Source of the DNA: Amborella trichopoda
Lineage: Eukaryota; Streptophyta; Magnoliopsida; Amborellales; Amborellaceae
DNA: 64,000 nt
NCBI RefSeq assembly: GCF_000471905.2
Contig: NW_006497672.1
Span: 948,966-1,012,965 of the forward strand
Direction: 5' to 3'
The notes beneath the pieces were generated by a model. It was not told the origin of the DNA. It saw only the letters and a list, made by a program, of their open reading frames with translations, and searched no databases. This document shows positions 1 through 12,040 of this stretch, one piece after another; within the stretch, counting starts at the first letter, position 1; every line of letters begins with the position of its first letter. The translations under genes were made by a program, and so were the position numbers.

Positions 1-216
1 GAAAAAGTATTGCTTCAAGTGCCTAATCATTTTCTCTGAAACCCAATTGTGCTTATAATATTTATTTTTTTGATTTTTTTACATGACAATATTTAAAAAA
101 ACGTACATGTAAAAATTTTTTTACATTTGTTCTGGGACTTTTTTACCAAAATTGCATTTTTCAAAAAAGATCGAGGCACTAATAGGTCGATCTAGTTGGA
201 ATTGGTCGAAGTAATT

Positions 217-250
217 GGATCGGGCCAAGACCGACTAATTGGCCCGATCC
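217..250. repeat. Perfect 12-bp inverted repeat (hairpin)
   Basis: The arms GGATCGGGCCAA (217-228) and TTGGCCCGATCC (239-250) are exact reverse complements around a 10-nt loop. It lies in otherwise AT-rich sequence (1-640) in which I recognise no gene. It could be an element end, a MITE core or a chance hairpin; no flanking duplication is evident. Confidence 0.6.
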
Positions 251-639
251 GTTGTTTTGAGCACTGTCTGCAACACATTATCTGAACCAACTATTTTCAA
301 GATTTTTCATGTGCATATAAGTCTACTTGATTTGAACTATTTTTGGAGTTTAAAATTTAATAATTAGAGGCAAAAATGGCTTTTTAGGTTATCCTTGAAA
401 GTTTTTACGCCAAAATTATATCCAATGATAAAATTTGGTGGTGCACTTAACTTTGATCGTTTAGGTTGCAATTTTATGCAAACCACACCCCAATATAAAA
501 TAAATTTGGAGATTGTATATTAGGTTTTTTCAGGAAGCTAAAATTTAGGAAACTAGAGAAAAGACAACTAATCCTTAAGGGAACACCATTAATTTATACC
601 AAACTAGTATTTAAAACTTTGTAATTTCTTATTTGTATG

Positions 640-2500
640 TTCGATTCCGAAATCCAAATTTTATAATGATCATCATCATCATCGTCATATCATTTTCCCA
701 AATCATGGTTCCCCATTCTGCTCTATCAAGAGTCATACCCTCAGTGAAGCTATATGTTCTCATATCTTTTTTCACTGCTTCCAACATTTCCTTTCGAGCC
801 TACCCTTTGCCCTTTTTAAACCTTCCATATGAACTAACTCACACCTCTTAACAAGTGTTTTATTGGGTATACGCTGCATATGACAAACCCACCTAAGTCT
901 ACTTTCTCTCATCTTCTCGTCTATTGATGCCACACCCAAACTGTCTCATATATATTTACTTTAAATTTTACCCCTTCTTTTCTTGCCACCCATCCATCTC
1001 AACATCTTCATTCTTAACTTCACTCATTCTATAAGTATGTTGTTTCTTGACTATCTAACATTCTACCCATTGTTATGCAACGATCATATAAAACTCTTGT
1101 TGCACATTTCCACTTCGCCCACTAGCTCTAATTCTATATGCGACTTCTTCCTCAATCTCTGAATTTTTCTCAATTCTTGATCCAAAATATCGAAAATGTG
1201 CTTTTTTTGGTATTTTTTGTCCTTCAACCTTAACTAATTCCCTATCTCTACCCCTATTATTACTAAACCTATATTCCATATATTCTGTTTTAGTCCGGCT
1301 AATTTTAAAACTTTTAAATTTTAGAGTATCCCTCCAAAGTTTTAACTTTGTATTGATGTCGTTTTGGCTCTCATCGATTGAAACTATATCATCTGCGAGC
1401 AATATACACCATAGTACCTCATCTTGTAGGTGCCTAGTTAAGTTATTCATAACTAAGACATAGAGATATGGGTTCAATGCTGACCTTAGATGTAGACCTG
1501 TTGCCACTGAAAACTCACTCGTCTATCCATTAATTGTTCGCGCACTAGTTAGTGGTCTTTCGTACATATCTCTCACCTACTCGATGTAGTGTGTGGAGAC
1601 TCCTTTCTTTTTTAGCACCCACTAAATTACAGCTCAAGGTACTATATTATAAGCATTCTCCAGATCAAGAAAGACCATGTGGAGGTCTTTTCCTTTCGCC
1701 CTGAACTTTTTTATCAATTGTCTAAGTAGGAGAATGACCTCAGTTGCTGACCTCATTGGCATAAAATTAAATTGATTTTTTGATACACTTATTTCATGCC
1801 TTAATTGTTGCTCAATCACAATGTCCCATAACTTTAAGTGTGGCTGATAAGTTTGATACCTCAATAGTTTCTACAATGTTGTATGTTTCCTTCTTCTTTT
1901 AAATTGGTACCACAATATTTCCTCCATACATTTAGTATTTTCTTTGTTCTCAACACTTTGTTGAAAAATTAGTCCCCAATGCACTTCGAAACTTCTATGG
2001 AGATACCAACTAGTCCTAAAGCCTTTCTTATCATCATCCTTTTCAAAGCTTCGTTCACTTTTGAAATCCTAATCCTACTGATGTATCAATGGCATCTGCC
2101 CTCATTTATGCCAACAATTCCTTCTACCGCTATGCTCCCATTGTGTTCGTTATTTAATAATTTTTAAAAATAAACTCTCCATCTTTCATCGACCTCGTCA
2201 TCTTTCACCAATACCTTTTGATCTTCACTCTTACTGTATTTAATGTGGTTTAGATCCCAACAATTCTCTCTCTCAATTTTGCTAATTTGATAGTATTTTT
2301 TTCACTATATAGAATATCATATACCTTAAGTTTAACATTGCTTACTATTTGTTTAGTGTTTTTCTTAGAATTTTTATATTCTTCTAAGTTTTGATCATTT
2401 TTATTATATTGACAAGTTTTATAATATGATCATATTTTGCTAATGTCCTTTTGAACATCGTCACTCACACCATCAAGTTTCTTATATTTATACCATTATT
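640..2500 (-). pseudogene. RTE-clade non-LTR retrotransposon (LINE), 5'-truncated and decayed
   Basis: Minus-strand translation matches, in order, the plant RTE-type LINE polyprotein. About 2200-2480 covers the linker before the reverse transcriptase. About 1640-2150 holds the RT start, including 'NQFNFMPMRSATEVI' and 'MVFLDLENAYNIVP' (family: GFMPGRST and FIDLEKAYDRVP). About 1073-1507 holds the catalytic LADD (usually FADD, 1388-1399) followed by 'SKTEYMEYRFS'. About 640-1000 holds the C-terminal tail with 'LRWVCHMQR'. It is broken by several stops and frameshifts. The upstream endonuclease domain is not recognisable, which suggests ordinary 5' truncation. The 3' end runs into an ATG/ATC trinucleotide tail at 664-687, typical of RTE elements. 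Family assignment is confident; exact ends are not. Confidence 0.85.
664..687 (-). repeat. Trinucleotide tail of the LINE
   Basis: On the plus strand this is a run of ATC units interrupted by GTC; on the LINE strand it reads as GAT/ATG repeats directly after the last recognisable codons. RTE elements end in short simple repeats rather than poly(A), so this is probably the element's 3' end. Confidence 0.5.
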
Positions 2501-3067
2501 TATGCATGCATGAACCGAGGACTTCCATGTAAGAGCTCCCTATCTGCAATCAACATCTTATGTATCTACATGTTTTATGCCCCATATCAAGCAACACAAG
2601 TAACTTTGTTTTGCAAAAATGGATGAAATATTCATGGAAAATGCTTGACAAGGGTGCATCCCTATCAAAATTACAATCTAGTGTTAGAAAATCTTCAAAT
2701 CAATCATATCTGCCTTGCCCACTATAGTTTAAAGAGAAATTAAGATTTCAACTATTAAAAATAGTGCATATTGTAACGCATTGTTTAGGCCATCAATTTT
2801 ACCCTAAAAATAAGCATTCATGGATATGTAAAATCTGCCCTATTTTTTTTAGCTTCAAATTTGATAGTAGACATTGGAAATTGACTTTAGTGTTATCAGG
2901 GAGATTTTTGTTGTCCAAAGTACTTTCTAGACAAGGATTCATAAAGCCTCAGTCTTATAGAAATTGCATCCAATATTCCTATAGTAAAATCTATATTTTC
3001 TATACCTCAATTATCTCTCTCTCTCTCTCTCTCTCTAAACTAGCTAATTGTTTCTTGTAGAGCTAAG
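2501..3067. other. AT-rich spacer with a CT microsatellite
   Basis: No gene or known repeat recognised. A (CT)n tract lies at about 3016-3038, just before the LTR boundary at 3068. Confidence 0.5.
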
Positions 3068-4725
3068 TGGTTAGATGCCTCGATCGCACCCGTTTGTCGA
3101 GATGACCTGGTGGCACGTGTCTTGGGTTTCAAGGAGAACTTGGGACTTGATACCCCTCTCTCGGGAACCTTGTTGAGAAACAAGGGTAGATACACCAACC
3201 GATGAGAGAGAAATTTAATGTGAGGCGGGACACACCTCACTTTGGTCCGTGACTCACTCGGGCTGACTCACGTGGGTGCCCTTTTAGATCACGACAAAAA
3301 GCCCCCCAGTCTTTTAACTGGTTTAAAATCGCCTCCCTTGACATGTACTCTCATGTTTCTTCAATCTCAAGCACACAGTTAACTTTACCAGACAAGTGGA
3401 CCAAGGGACCCCACCTTATCTTTGAGCGAATGCACGTGCACATTCAAAATAAGCAAGGAAGGAAATGAGATGAAGATTGGGGTGATAAAAGAAGAAGGGA
3501 GAACTAGAATAGAGGGAAGAGAAGAGAAGAAAGGGAAATTTGACCAGATGGCTTGACTGACACAATAGCTAGACTAGTACGGTGATTGACCTGGCACAGT
3601 AACTTAAACCGACACGACGACAATACTACTTGATGACAGAACCATCGACCAGTCTGACACGATGGCTAGCCTGACGTGGCAGCAAAACATGCACAACAAC
3701 TTAGACCAGCACGGTGGTAATACTACTCGATGACGAGACTACCATGACAATGTTTGACTTAGCTCGTCCCTTGATCAAATGAGAGGGGAAGACGAAAGAA
3801 AAAAGAAAAGAAAGTGAGAGAGAATAGAGAAAAGAGAGAAGAGAGGAGGAAGAAGAGAGAGAAGAGAGAGAAGAGAGAAAAAAGAATAAAAGTAGAGAGA
3901 GAAAGAGAGTGGAAAAGACTAGAAGAGAGGGGAAGAGAGAAGAGGGAGAGAAGAAGAGAGGAGAAAATAGAAGAAGAGAGAAGCGGTTAGATGCCTCGAT
4001 CTCGCCCTCTGAGGTCGGGATGACCTGGTGGCAAGTGTCTCGGGTTTCAAGGGGAAACTGAGACTTGAGACCGCTCTCTCGGGAACCTTATTACAAAACA
4101 AGGGTAGGTATACCAATTGGTGAGAGAGAAATTTAATGTGACATGGGATACACCTCACTTGGGTCCATGACTCACTCTAGTTGACCTGCGTGGGTGCCCT
4201 CTTAGATAATGATGGAATGCCCCCCAGTCCTACAACTAGTTCGAAATTGCCTCTATTGACCTGTACTCTCCTATTTCTATAATCACACACACATGATCAA
4301 TTTACAAGACAAGCAGGCCAAGGGACCTCACCTTGTCTTTAGACGAATGCACACAGGTGTGCACATTTAAGGAAGAAGGGAAAGAAATGATGGGATGAAG
4401 ATTGGGGTGATGAAAGGGGAAGAAAGAAATAGAATAAAGAAAAGGGAGGAGAAGAAAGAGACATTTGATAAGGTGGTTACCTTGACATAGTGGCTAGACC
4501 GGTATGATTGACCTAATGTGGTAGCAAGATGGGCATGGTAACTCAGACCGGCATGACGACATTACTACTTGACGACAGAATCAATACTGACCGACCTGAC
4601 ACGATGGTTAGTCTGACGTTGCAGCATGATGAGTACGATAACTCAGACCGACATGACAATAATACTGTTCGATGATTAGACTATCATGATAGTGCTAGAC
4701 TTAACCTGTCCCTTTGTTAAATGAG
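3068..4725 (-). repeat. Tandem duplication of the LTR 3' end (two units of about 0.9 kb)
   Basis: Unit 1 starts at 3068 (GGTTAGATGCCTCGATC) and unit 2 at about 3984 with the same motif. Both then run through the same landmarks: an AAGGGAC(C)CCACCTT block, GATGAAGATTGGGGTGAT, and ACGACAATACTACTTGA-type text. The copies are visibly diverged, so the duplication is not recent. Confidence 0.7.
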
Positions 4726-6760
4726 GGAGAAGAAGAAAGAAAGGAGAGGAGTAAGGGAGGAAAGAGAAGAGAGGAAGAAGAAGAAGAATAGAAGTGAAGG
4801 CAATAAAGAAGAAAACAAAGAGAAGAGAAAGGAAGGGACAAGAAAAAAAGAAGAATAGAAGAGAGAAAGAAGGAGAAAGAGAAGAAAGAGAAAAGAAAGA
4901 AGAGAGAAGAAAGGAAGAAGAGAGGAGAGAAAAAAGATAGAAAAGAGAGGAAAAGATGGAGAGAGAACTAAGAAGAGAGATAGAGAAAGAACAGAGAAGG
5001 AAGAGATAACATGAAGAGAGGAGAGTGAAGAGAGAGAAAGCGAAGGAGGAAAGAAAAGAGAGAATAAATAAATATGGTAGAGAAAAAAGAAGAAAGAAGA
5101 GAGTGAAGGAAAAGAGAAGAGAGGGGAGAAGATGAGAGAAAGAAGAGAGGAAAAGAAGAAAGAGAAGAAATAGAGACAGAAGAAGAGAGAGAAAGAAAGA
5201 AGAAAGAAGAAGAGAGAGAAAGAGGAGAGAGACATAAAAAGAGAGAAAGAGAGAAGAAATAAGAAGAGAGAGGAGGAGAGAGACAAAAGAAGAGAGAGAA
5301 AGAGAGAAGAAAGAAAAATAAAGAGAAGGAGAGAGATGGAAGAAGATAAGAAAGATAGAAAGAAGAGAGAGAATAAAGGAAGAGAGAGAAAAAAGAGAGA
5401 AGGGAGAAAGAAGAAAGAAGAGAGAAAGGAAGAAGAGAGAAGAAAGAAAAGAGAGAGAAGAACAGAAATGAGCATGACAGCGATGGGGTTTCATCATCTA
5501 TGATAGAGGAGAGAGAAGAGAGAAGAGAGCATGGATGACGATGGGGTTCTGCCCTTCATGACAAAGAAGAGAGAAAGGAGAAAGAGAAAACATGGACGAC
5601 GATGAGGTTCCATCGTCCATGACAGAGGAGAGAGGACATGAGAGAGAAGGGGAGAAAGAAAAGAGAGAAAGAAATCAAGGGAGAGAGATGAGGGACAAGT
5701 CATGAATGACGATGGCCATTATCATTCATGTCAGGGGAGAAGGGAAGATGAGGACATGGACAACGATGGGATTCTTCCGTCCATGATAAAGGAGTGAGAA
5801 AGAAAAAGAGAGAACATGGACGGTGATGAGGTTCTGTTGTCCATGACAGAGGAGAGATAAAAGAGAAAGAGAGAACATGGACGACAATAGATACCACCAT
5901 CCATGATAGGAGAAAGAAAGAGAAAACATGGACAGTGAAAGGTTCTGCTGTCTATGATAAGAGAGAGAAAATATGGACGACGATAGGTGTCACCGTCCAT
6001 AGTAAGAGAGAGAAATATGAGAGAGAAAAGAAAAGACAGTCGCGGTGATAAGCATTACCATGCGTGTCAAAAGGGACTCAGACATGACCCAGCCTGCCAC
6101 ATGGGAAAGGACTCTGTTCAATGTCCTTGTCAGAGAATTGGGAAGGACATGTCATGCGCGATGATGAGCATCACCATGAGCAACATGGGGAAGGAGGAAC
6201 TTGAATAGAGGCCCGACCTGCCACTTGGGGTTGTGCACATTTCAGGAAAAGGAGAAGCATCACGCTCGGTGATGGGCACTGCCATGCACGATTGGAGAGG
6301 AGAGGGAAACGAAAGAACATAGAGAATAAGAAAGAAAAGAGAGATTAGGAAAGAGAGGAGAGAGAAAGGAAAGAAAGTAGAGAGGAGGACAGATGAAGGA
6401 AGAGGGGATGAGAGAGGAAAGAGAGCAAAGAGAAAATAGGAAAGAAAAGAAAGGAAGACACGCACGATGGTAGCTTAATGTCGTGCATGTTGAGAGGGAA
6501 GAGAGAGGAAAAATGAGGGAGAGAGGGAAAGATAGAAAAAGAGAGAAAGAGAGAAGGAGAGACATGCACGGCGATGCTTACTGCCGTGCTTGTTTGAGGT
6601 GAAGGAGAGAGAGACTGAAAGAAAGAGACATGCACGACAATGCTTGATGCCGTGCGTGTTCAAGGTAGAGAAGAAGAAGAAGACAGAGAAAGAGGAAGGA
6701 TGACATGGAAATGAAAAGGAGAGGAGAGAGAAAGAGGAGGAGAGAAAAAGTTACCTTCAT
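3780..6760. repeat. Expanded polypurine (GA) region inside LTR A
   Basis: The plus strand is dominated by A and G for almost 3 kb, most purely at about 4725-5480. Other LTR copies have only a short pyrimidine or purine tract at this position (for example 15600-15640, 28400-28480, 52930-53070). Long minus-strand frames rich in Ser, Leu and Phe are products of this composition, not genes. From about 5520 to 6660 the purine tract is interrupted at 30-60 bp intervals by hairpin units. Confidence 0.75.
5520..6660. repeat. Array of hairpin-forming units in LTR A
   Basis: At least ten short units with dyad symmetry are embedded in GA-rich spacer. Examples: CATGGACGA (5591-5599) with TCGTCCATG (5613-5621); GCACGGC (6566-6572) with GCCGTGC (6583-6589) around the loop GATGCTTACT. 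Stems vary along the array (CATGGACG type to about 6000, then GCACG type), while the loops often begin with GATG. Equivalent units occur in the other LTRs. Confidence 0.65.
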
Positions 6761-6877
6761 AGAGGGGTACCAAAATTTTTCTTCTCTCCTTTCTCTCTCT
6801 AAGATGTGCCCAAAATTTCAATGTAAAACTCTCAAATTTTATTCATGAAATCGAAGCCCTCTAGAATTTGATTTAGC

Positions 6878-6891
6878 ATATATTTATAGAA
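6878..6891 (-). promoter_or_regulatory. Probable TATA box of LTR A
   Basis: The minus strand reads CTATAAATATATG here, at the place where the other LTRs have CTATATATACGTACC. Just upstream on the same strand is the conserved CACCCATG block. Confidence 0.5.
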
Positions 6892-8067
6892 TTGGGCCCA
6901 AAACATGGGTGGATGCCCAAAATCTAACCTAATTGGTGATAATTACAATTTATTTGAATTAAAATAAAATACAAAATGGGTTACAGTTTTTCCCCTACTT
7001 AACAATACATGAAATTAAAAAACAGTCCATACTGTTGCCCTAGAACATGAGTGATCTTCCATGGGTGATTCAGGTTGCTCTGGTATCCATTTGGTAAAAC
7101 GATGATTACTTTCTCATCGAGCTCGATATGATAATCAATTTTTTCACTAAATTGCACTGAGCATGCCGCAACGATCACATTGCAACAAACGCAGCTCAAT
7201 TTCATGCCCGAACGAAGATTTTACCATATTTGATTTTTGGCCGGAACTCAGATTTCGGCAATCGAAATTTACAGAAACTTTATCGGCATTTCGTGTGAAA
7301 TCCGACCGTTCATCACGAGAGTAGTTGGGCCCAAATCTAGCCTCATACATTACGCACGTGATAGAACTAGTCTCGCGTCAATCCCATGTGCGAGCGTCAT
7401 GATATGGCCACTAAAGCGAGACGTGTCATTGCTGAATTTCTTGCAACTTTTGCCAAAATCATCATCTTCTCTCTATATTTTCTCCCAGCTCGAGTATCGT
7501 CACAGGCAGTGCCACATATCAAAATGCTCATCATGACGAGATAAACACGCTCTTAAAATTTGGGCACGATCTAACTCAGTATGAGGGAGATATGAGTCTT
7601 TAAAATTGCTTCTCATGACTATAAAAACCAATCTCCTTTAATGGAGGCTGGTGTAGGGAGGGTGCAAGGAAATTGTGGGCAACTTCTCCTTTTTTCTTCT
7701 TTTGCTCATAACTTTGTCTTGGAGTGCCCGATTAAGTTAAAATTTGACCCTTAAGAGTTTTTGATCCTGTCGGATCCAATGGTGGTGGTCCCACAACCAT
7801 TTGATGTACTAAAAATAGAGTTCTAATTACGGAATCCATTTCAGGGCGCTATATGCTAATTTTTCTGAACTTAATTCTTTGTCTACGCTGCATTAGACAC
7901 GTCAGATTGGGTTGAAACTTGGTAGGTGTCCTTTTGAAGTACTTAGAAATCATTCTGGGGAATTTTTGAGACTGTTGGGAATTCAACTGTAAATCAGGGC
8001 TTTATTGATCGACTTGTCTTTTAATTTCGCATCGAGGACCCAAGGTGCTAAAAAATGTCTTCAAACA

Positions 8068-10640
8068 GCTTCCCCCGCAGAATGTTATGATTTGAGAGAA
8101 GTGAGAAGGACAACATTCAAAAATTTCCTTCGACTTTATTATGTTTTTCTTCCTAGCCACAAGACCACATGAACGCCAAGGAGATATCCACGCAATGCTG
8201 TAACTAAGATGGTCAGACGTTTGGATTCATTTGTCGTAGATTCATTTTTGGAGACTTTGGGGGAGAAGAGACTTGAGCTACTGGTGGGGGACATCTCATG
8301 GAATGCCCATCATCCACGTCAGGAGCTCTTCTTGGGTTCCAACAGCTGGGGCTTTTAAAAGCTTGTAGACCTTGTTGGTCAGAATCCAGGCTTGTCTGAA
8401 AGTTGGGTGCCTTTCTTAAGGGCTTTCTTCCCAATCAGTCAGGGTTTTTTGTGTCTTCTGGTAGTGGTCCATGTTTGAGGCTATGTTTTGGATAAACAAC
8501 CAAGGAGCCCTTGGTGGGCGAGTGTGCTGCAACACCAGGTTTGCTTTTTGACAAGCAGGGTACCTCTGTGGGTTCCAGCCTGTCGAGTCCAGTAGGGGCC
8601 TTTGTGTTAGCCTATCTCGAAAGTTTGGGCTTGTCAGCTAGGGAGGGGTTTGGCGAGGTGACCTCTTGGAGAGGTGTCACCCTGAACTCTTTGGCTAGTT
8701 TTGTCTTGGCTTGACAGTTATGGGCCTTTGGAGGCGTCTTTGGCTTGCCATTGTGACTTTCTTCCTTTTGGTTGACTTCTTGGAAATGTAATCCTTTAGC
8801 ATGGGACCTTGGCTTGCCATCTTGGCAATTATTTTGACTCCTGAGTCCTTTCGTGATCGGACTCAGACTGTCGGATTCTTCTTGAAGCTCATATTTTTGG
8901 GTCCTGATATCAAGGCATTTTGACACCAGGGATTTTTTCTTTTGAATGCGAGCTGAAGCCACCCATGAGAAACATGTTTATTGGTCGAAGCGCTCTTTGC
9001 GAGTTTTCTCTTGGATTTTGCAAGTTGGGCTGTAGAGATGGTTTCCACCAATCTCATTTTATTTGGGGCTCTTTTACCCATGACCTTATGGCTACGTCCA
9101 CCCTTATTTTTCTATTTTTACTCACGGTGACCTTTCGAGTTTTCACCATGCCCAGGTTTTTATTTTCATGGAACTCTCTTACTCATGGTCTCGTGACCAT
9201 GCCCGTCAGTTAGTTTTACTCATGGCATTCCCTTGTCCAGGTATACACCATGCCTGTTATTCTTTTTTTTGTTTTTAAGGCATGTTTAAGGTCATGCCTT
9301 CAAGAGCTATGCGAAGCCTTTTAAAGTCATGTGGCCAGCTAAGGTCAGGCCTTCGAGAGCTGTGCGAAGCTTTTAACGTCATGCAGCCAGGACGTGAACT
9401 ATAGTTTAGGGTCATACAACTGAACAGTGGTGGAGATAGATGACAGTCTGTGGAGGCCATGGAGTGAATATGGTGGTGGTTTTGACTCACTTTGGGGTGA
9501 CGAGGCTGCTTATGAATGATGGATAGTGTATGAATGGAAGGTGGATAGTGATGACCCACTAGCTGACGGTGATTATGGATGGCGGGATGATTCATCGTTT
9601 GTGAGCGTGGGTGAAACTCACTAGGGAATGATGAATGTTAATGAAGTTAATGAAGTCATGGGGAGTTAATGAACGTGGTACGTATATACGGACGGGTCGG
9701 TTAGGGAAGACGTGCATGAAGATGCATGTAAACGGCGTATGTGCGTGCATGGGGGCTTGTTTAAGGTCATACCTCCGAGACCTGGACAAAGCAATTTAAT
9801 GCCATGCAGTAAGGACGTGCACTATAGTTTAAGATGATATAGCTTGGACCGTAGCTATGCATTTCAAAGTCATGTAGCTAGGACCGTGCAGTTTAAGGTC
9901 ATGCAACTTGACCTTCGCTACAGTTTAAGGTCGTATAGTATGGACCATGTCTATGCAGTTCAACATCATGCAGCTAGGACCATTGTTATAGTTTAAGGTC
10001 ATGCGAGTGGACCATGGTGCTAAGCCTTTTAAAGTCATGCGGTTAGGGTATGCACTATAGTTTAGGGCTGGACCATCCAGTTCAAGGTCACACATTGGAC
10101 CTTCGCTACGGTTTAAGGTTGCATAGTCTAGACCGCGTGGTTTAGGGTCGTGCATTTAGACCGTTGTGTGGGTCGTCACGTAAGTGAAGCTCCATGGGGA
10201 ATATAAGCATGGATGACGATTCTACTTCCTGAGGATGGAAAGGTTAATGCCAGTCGAGGGTTAGATGGAGATGATGGCCTTGCGAGAGATGGAAAATGGA
10301 AGCAGATTTCATGGGGATTAAGGGATAAGTGTGATTCCCTAAGGGTGAAAGATAATATTCTATAGGTTTATGGAAGGTAGCCTGACTCCTTAGGGATAAG
10401 ATAACAAAGGGTCTAAGTGAGGATAATGACTTGGTGTGAAATAGACCCAGTAGGGATTGAAGAGGTAAGCATGACATTTTTTTTTTTGGCATACATCTAA
10501 CTCCACTGGGGATGACGGGCTGTAGCACAAGTGTAACTCCATTTGGGGATGGTGGCAGAACACTCAGGGTGGCGACCAGGTTCAAACATGCGAAGAGCTA
10601 CCATGGGCGCAGTAGTCATGTTGTTTGCAATGAAAATTAG
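8068..10640 (-). mobile_element. 3' internal (non-coding) region of element A
   Basis: Between LTR A and the antisense gene. It is collinear, in the same orientation, with 29895-32260 of element D-H and, inverted, with 49801-51421 upstream of LTR E. Shared landmarks are the CACCAGGTTTGCTTTT block (about 8535), the 'GGGCTCTTTTACCCATGAC' block (about 9066) and the minisatellite. The frames in it are short and not shared between copies, so I call it non-coding. Confidence 0.65.
9290..10160 (-). repeat. 35-bp-type minisatellite in the 3' region of element A
   Basis: Degenerate copies of a unit containing TTTAAGGTCATGCAG and GGACC, the reverse complement of the 24521-25540 array. Units are diverged and of uneven length. 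The middle (about 9420-9760) is unique text shared with 31200-31640. Confidence 0.7.
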
Positions 10641-10699
10641 ACAGATCATCAGAAGAAGATCTCTTAGATTTTGACACCTTAAACTGATAAAGATGATAT

Positions 10700-11594
10700 G
10701 GTAGAGAATGTGGGACAAATTGATTTTAGATTTGACGTCAAATCTGCCTAGCAATGAGCAGATCCTCTCTCAGATCTGTGGCAGAGCCAGCATGATCCAA
10801 GGCATTAAAAACACGAGTTCAAAGCAAACTAATAAAAATAAAATCAAAACAGTAAAAGAAGAAGAAAGAAAGGATAAGAAAATAATACCAAACAGGGCTG
10901 GATGGCCAGGGACTCTCGAGCCTTCTAGGGCTCGCCCGTATCAAAATCGATATCCTCTTTACCTCTTTGATTCAGAGGTTGACCAATAAGATCTCTGATT
11001 TCAAAGGGTTGCTGTGTTCTAAGTTTTAGAACTGAGGTTGTTGTGCCCTGAAAATATTTCTCAGGATTAGGGTTAGGGCTTTCAGATTAGGGTTTTATCT
11101 TTTTCTCTCTTAAAGCCAGTAGTCCTCCTTTGAATGGCCATGAAAAAGGGTTTATAAAGGCCAAGGATCTGTTAGGAAGGGAATCTTTCCATAACCAGCT
11201 GATCCTCCAACCAAAAATTCTTTTTTGGGGATTCGGGTTTGGGCGACACGCCTAGTGACACCCAAACAAATATGGTAAAAACCTTCCAAAAAGGCAAGAA
11301 ATCGAAGCCCTAGGGAAATTTCTAATTTGGGCCAAAAGGGGCTGGGCGACACCAATGGTGTTGCCCAAACTAAAAATGGTAAAAATTCAAATGGGGTGTC
11401 TACACAGGGTGTATGTAGGATTCTGGGTCAAAACAGGGTTATCTGCAGGGTTTTGGGTAAGCAGAATAGTTTTGGGTCACAGGGTAGGCTATGTGGGCTA
11501 TGGATTTGGGAGTAAGATAGTGTGGTCCTAAGGATTCTAGAAACCATAGAATTTGCCAAATTTAAAATGCCAAATTTAAAATGGGGTGTCTACA
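10700..11594. other. Unassigned segment, possibly a solo LTR of another family
   Basis: This stretch has no counterpart at the same place in element D-H. It starts near TGTGGGACAAATTG (10709) and ends at GGGGTGTCTACA (11594), an ending common in plant LTRs; the same ending occurs once more at 11404. No convincing target duplication is visible, so the call is tentative. Confidence 0.25.
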
Positions 11595-11629
11595 CATGGG
11601 CGGCAGTAGTATTGAGACGGCACTAGGAT

Positions 11630-11880
11630 GGGTAATAGTTGTGCGAACGACGCTGAGCAGTCATTGACGTTGGTCGCACATGGCATTGGTCAGTGACTTT
11701 CATGCGCGGCATTAGTCACAAACGACATTAGTCACGCACAACGTTGGTCAGTGACTTTCACATGTGGCGTTAGTCGCACGCGGTGTTGATCAGTGACTTT
11801 CACACACGGTGTTCCTCAGTGACTTTCACACGCATCGTTAGTCGTAAGTAGCATTGGTCTGAGTTCGGGCCTCGGACCTG
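11630..11880. repeat. Tandem repeats upstream of the antisense promoter (element A)
   Basis: Repeated modules GTCAGTGACTTTCACAC and GGCGTTAGTCGCAC alternate about six to seven times. Their position, just upstream of the antisense TATA box, matches that of unrelated tandem arrays in element B (23960-24240) and perhaps D-H (32455-32570). Confidence 0.6.
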
Positions 11881-12040
11881 TCTCGACCCGGTCTATTTGA
11901 TGCTTGATACTACATGGACAGTGGTAAACCTCTGTTTGGGATTTAGACCTGTGCCTGACCTGATCGAGCCCATTGCCGTTTCTTCTTCAGGGACCTGACT
12001 AGCATTTTAGCTTGTTTGGGGCACTTCAGGGAAGCTTCTA

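Larger units (their letters stand above)
3068..8067 (-). mobile_element. LTR A: 5 kb LTR of a Tat-lineage Ty3/gypsy element (3' LTR of a minus element)
   Basis: On the minus strand it starts with TGTTTGAAG (8067) and ends with GGCATCTAACCA (3068), the same termini as the other LTRs here. The 5' part (about 6800-8067) is alignable by eye with LTRs B to H, including the TATA region. It is about 2 kb longer than its relatives because its 3' kilobase is duplicated and its central CT-rich zone is expanded. To its right in the sense of the element lies GGGGGAAGC, a plausible polypurine tract, then the 3' internal region. This makes it the 3' LTR of a minus-strand element whose 5' half is missing. 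Confidence 0.8.

Noticed and set aside
4676-5497. Long minus-strand frames (273 and 252 residues) rich in Ser, Leu and Phe
   Set aside because: They are translations of a nearly pure GA tract; two overlapping frames are open at once and neither has any domain.
8213-8962. Frames of 73-116 residues in the 3' region of element A as a gene
   Set aside because: No homologous frames are kept in the collinear regions at 29895-30800 and 50650-51420.
11062-11098. TTAGGG-like runs suggesting an interstitial telomere
   Set aside because: Only two or three irregular AGGATTAGGG/TTAGGG words; no plant TTTAGGG array.
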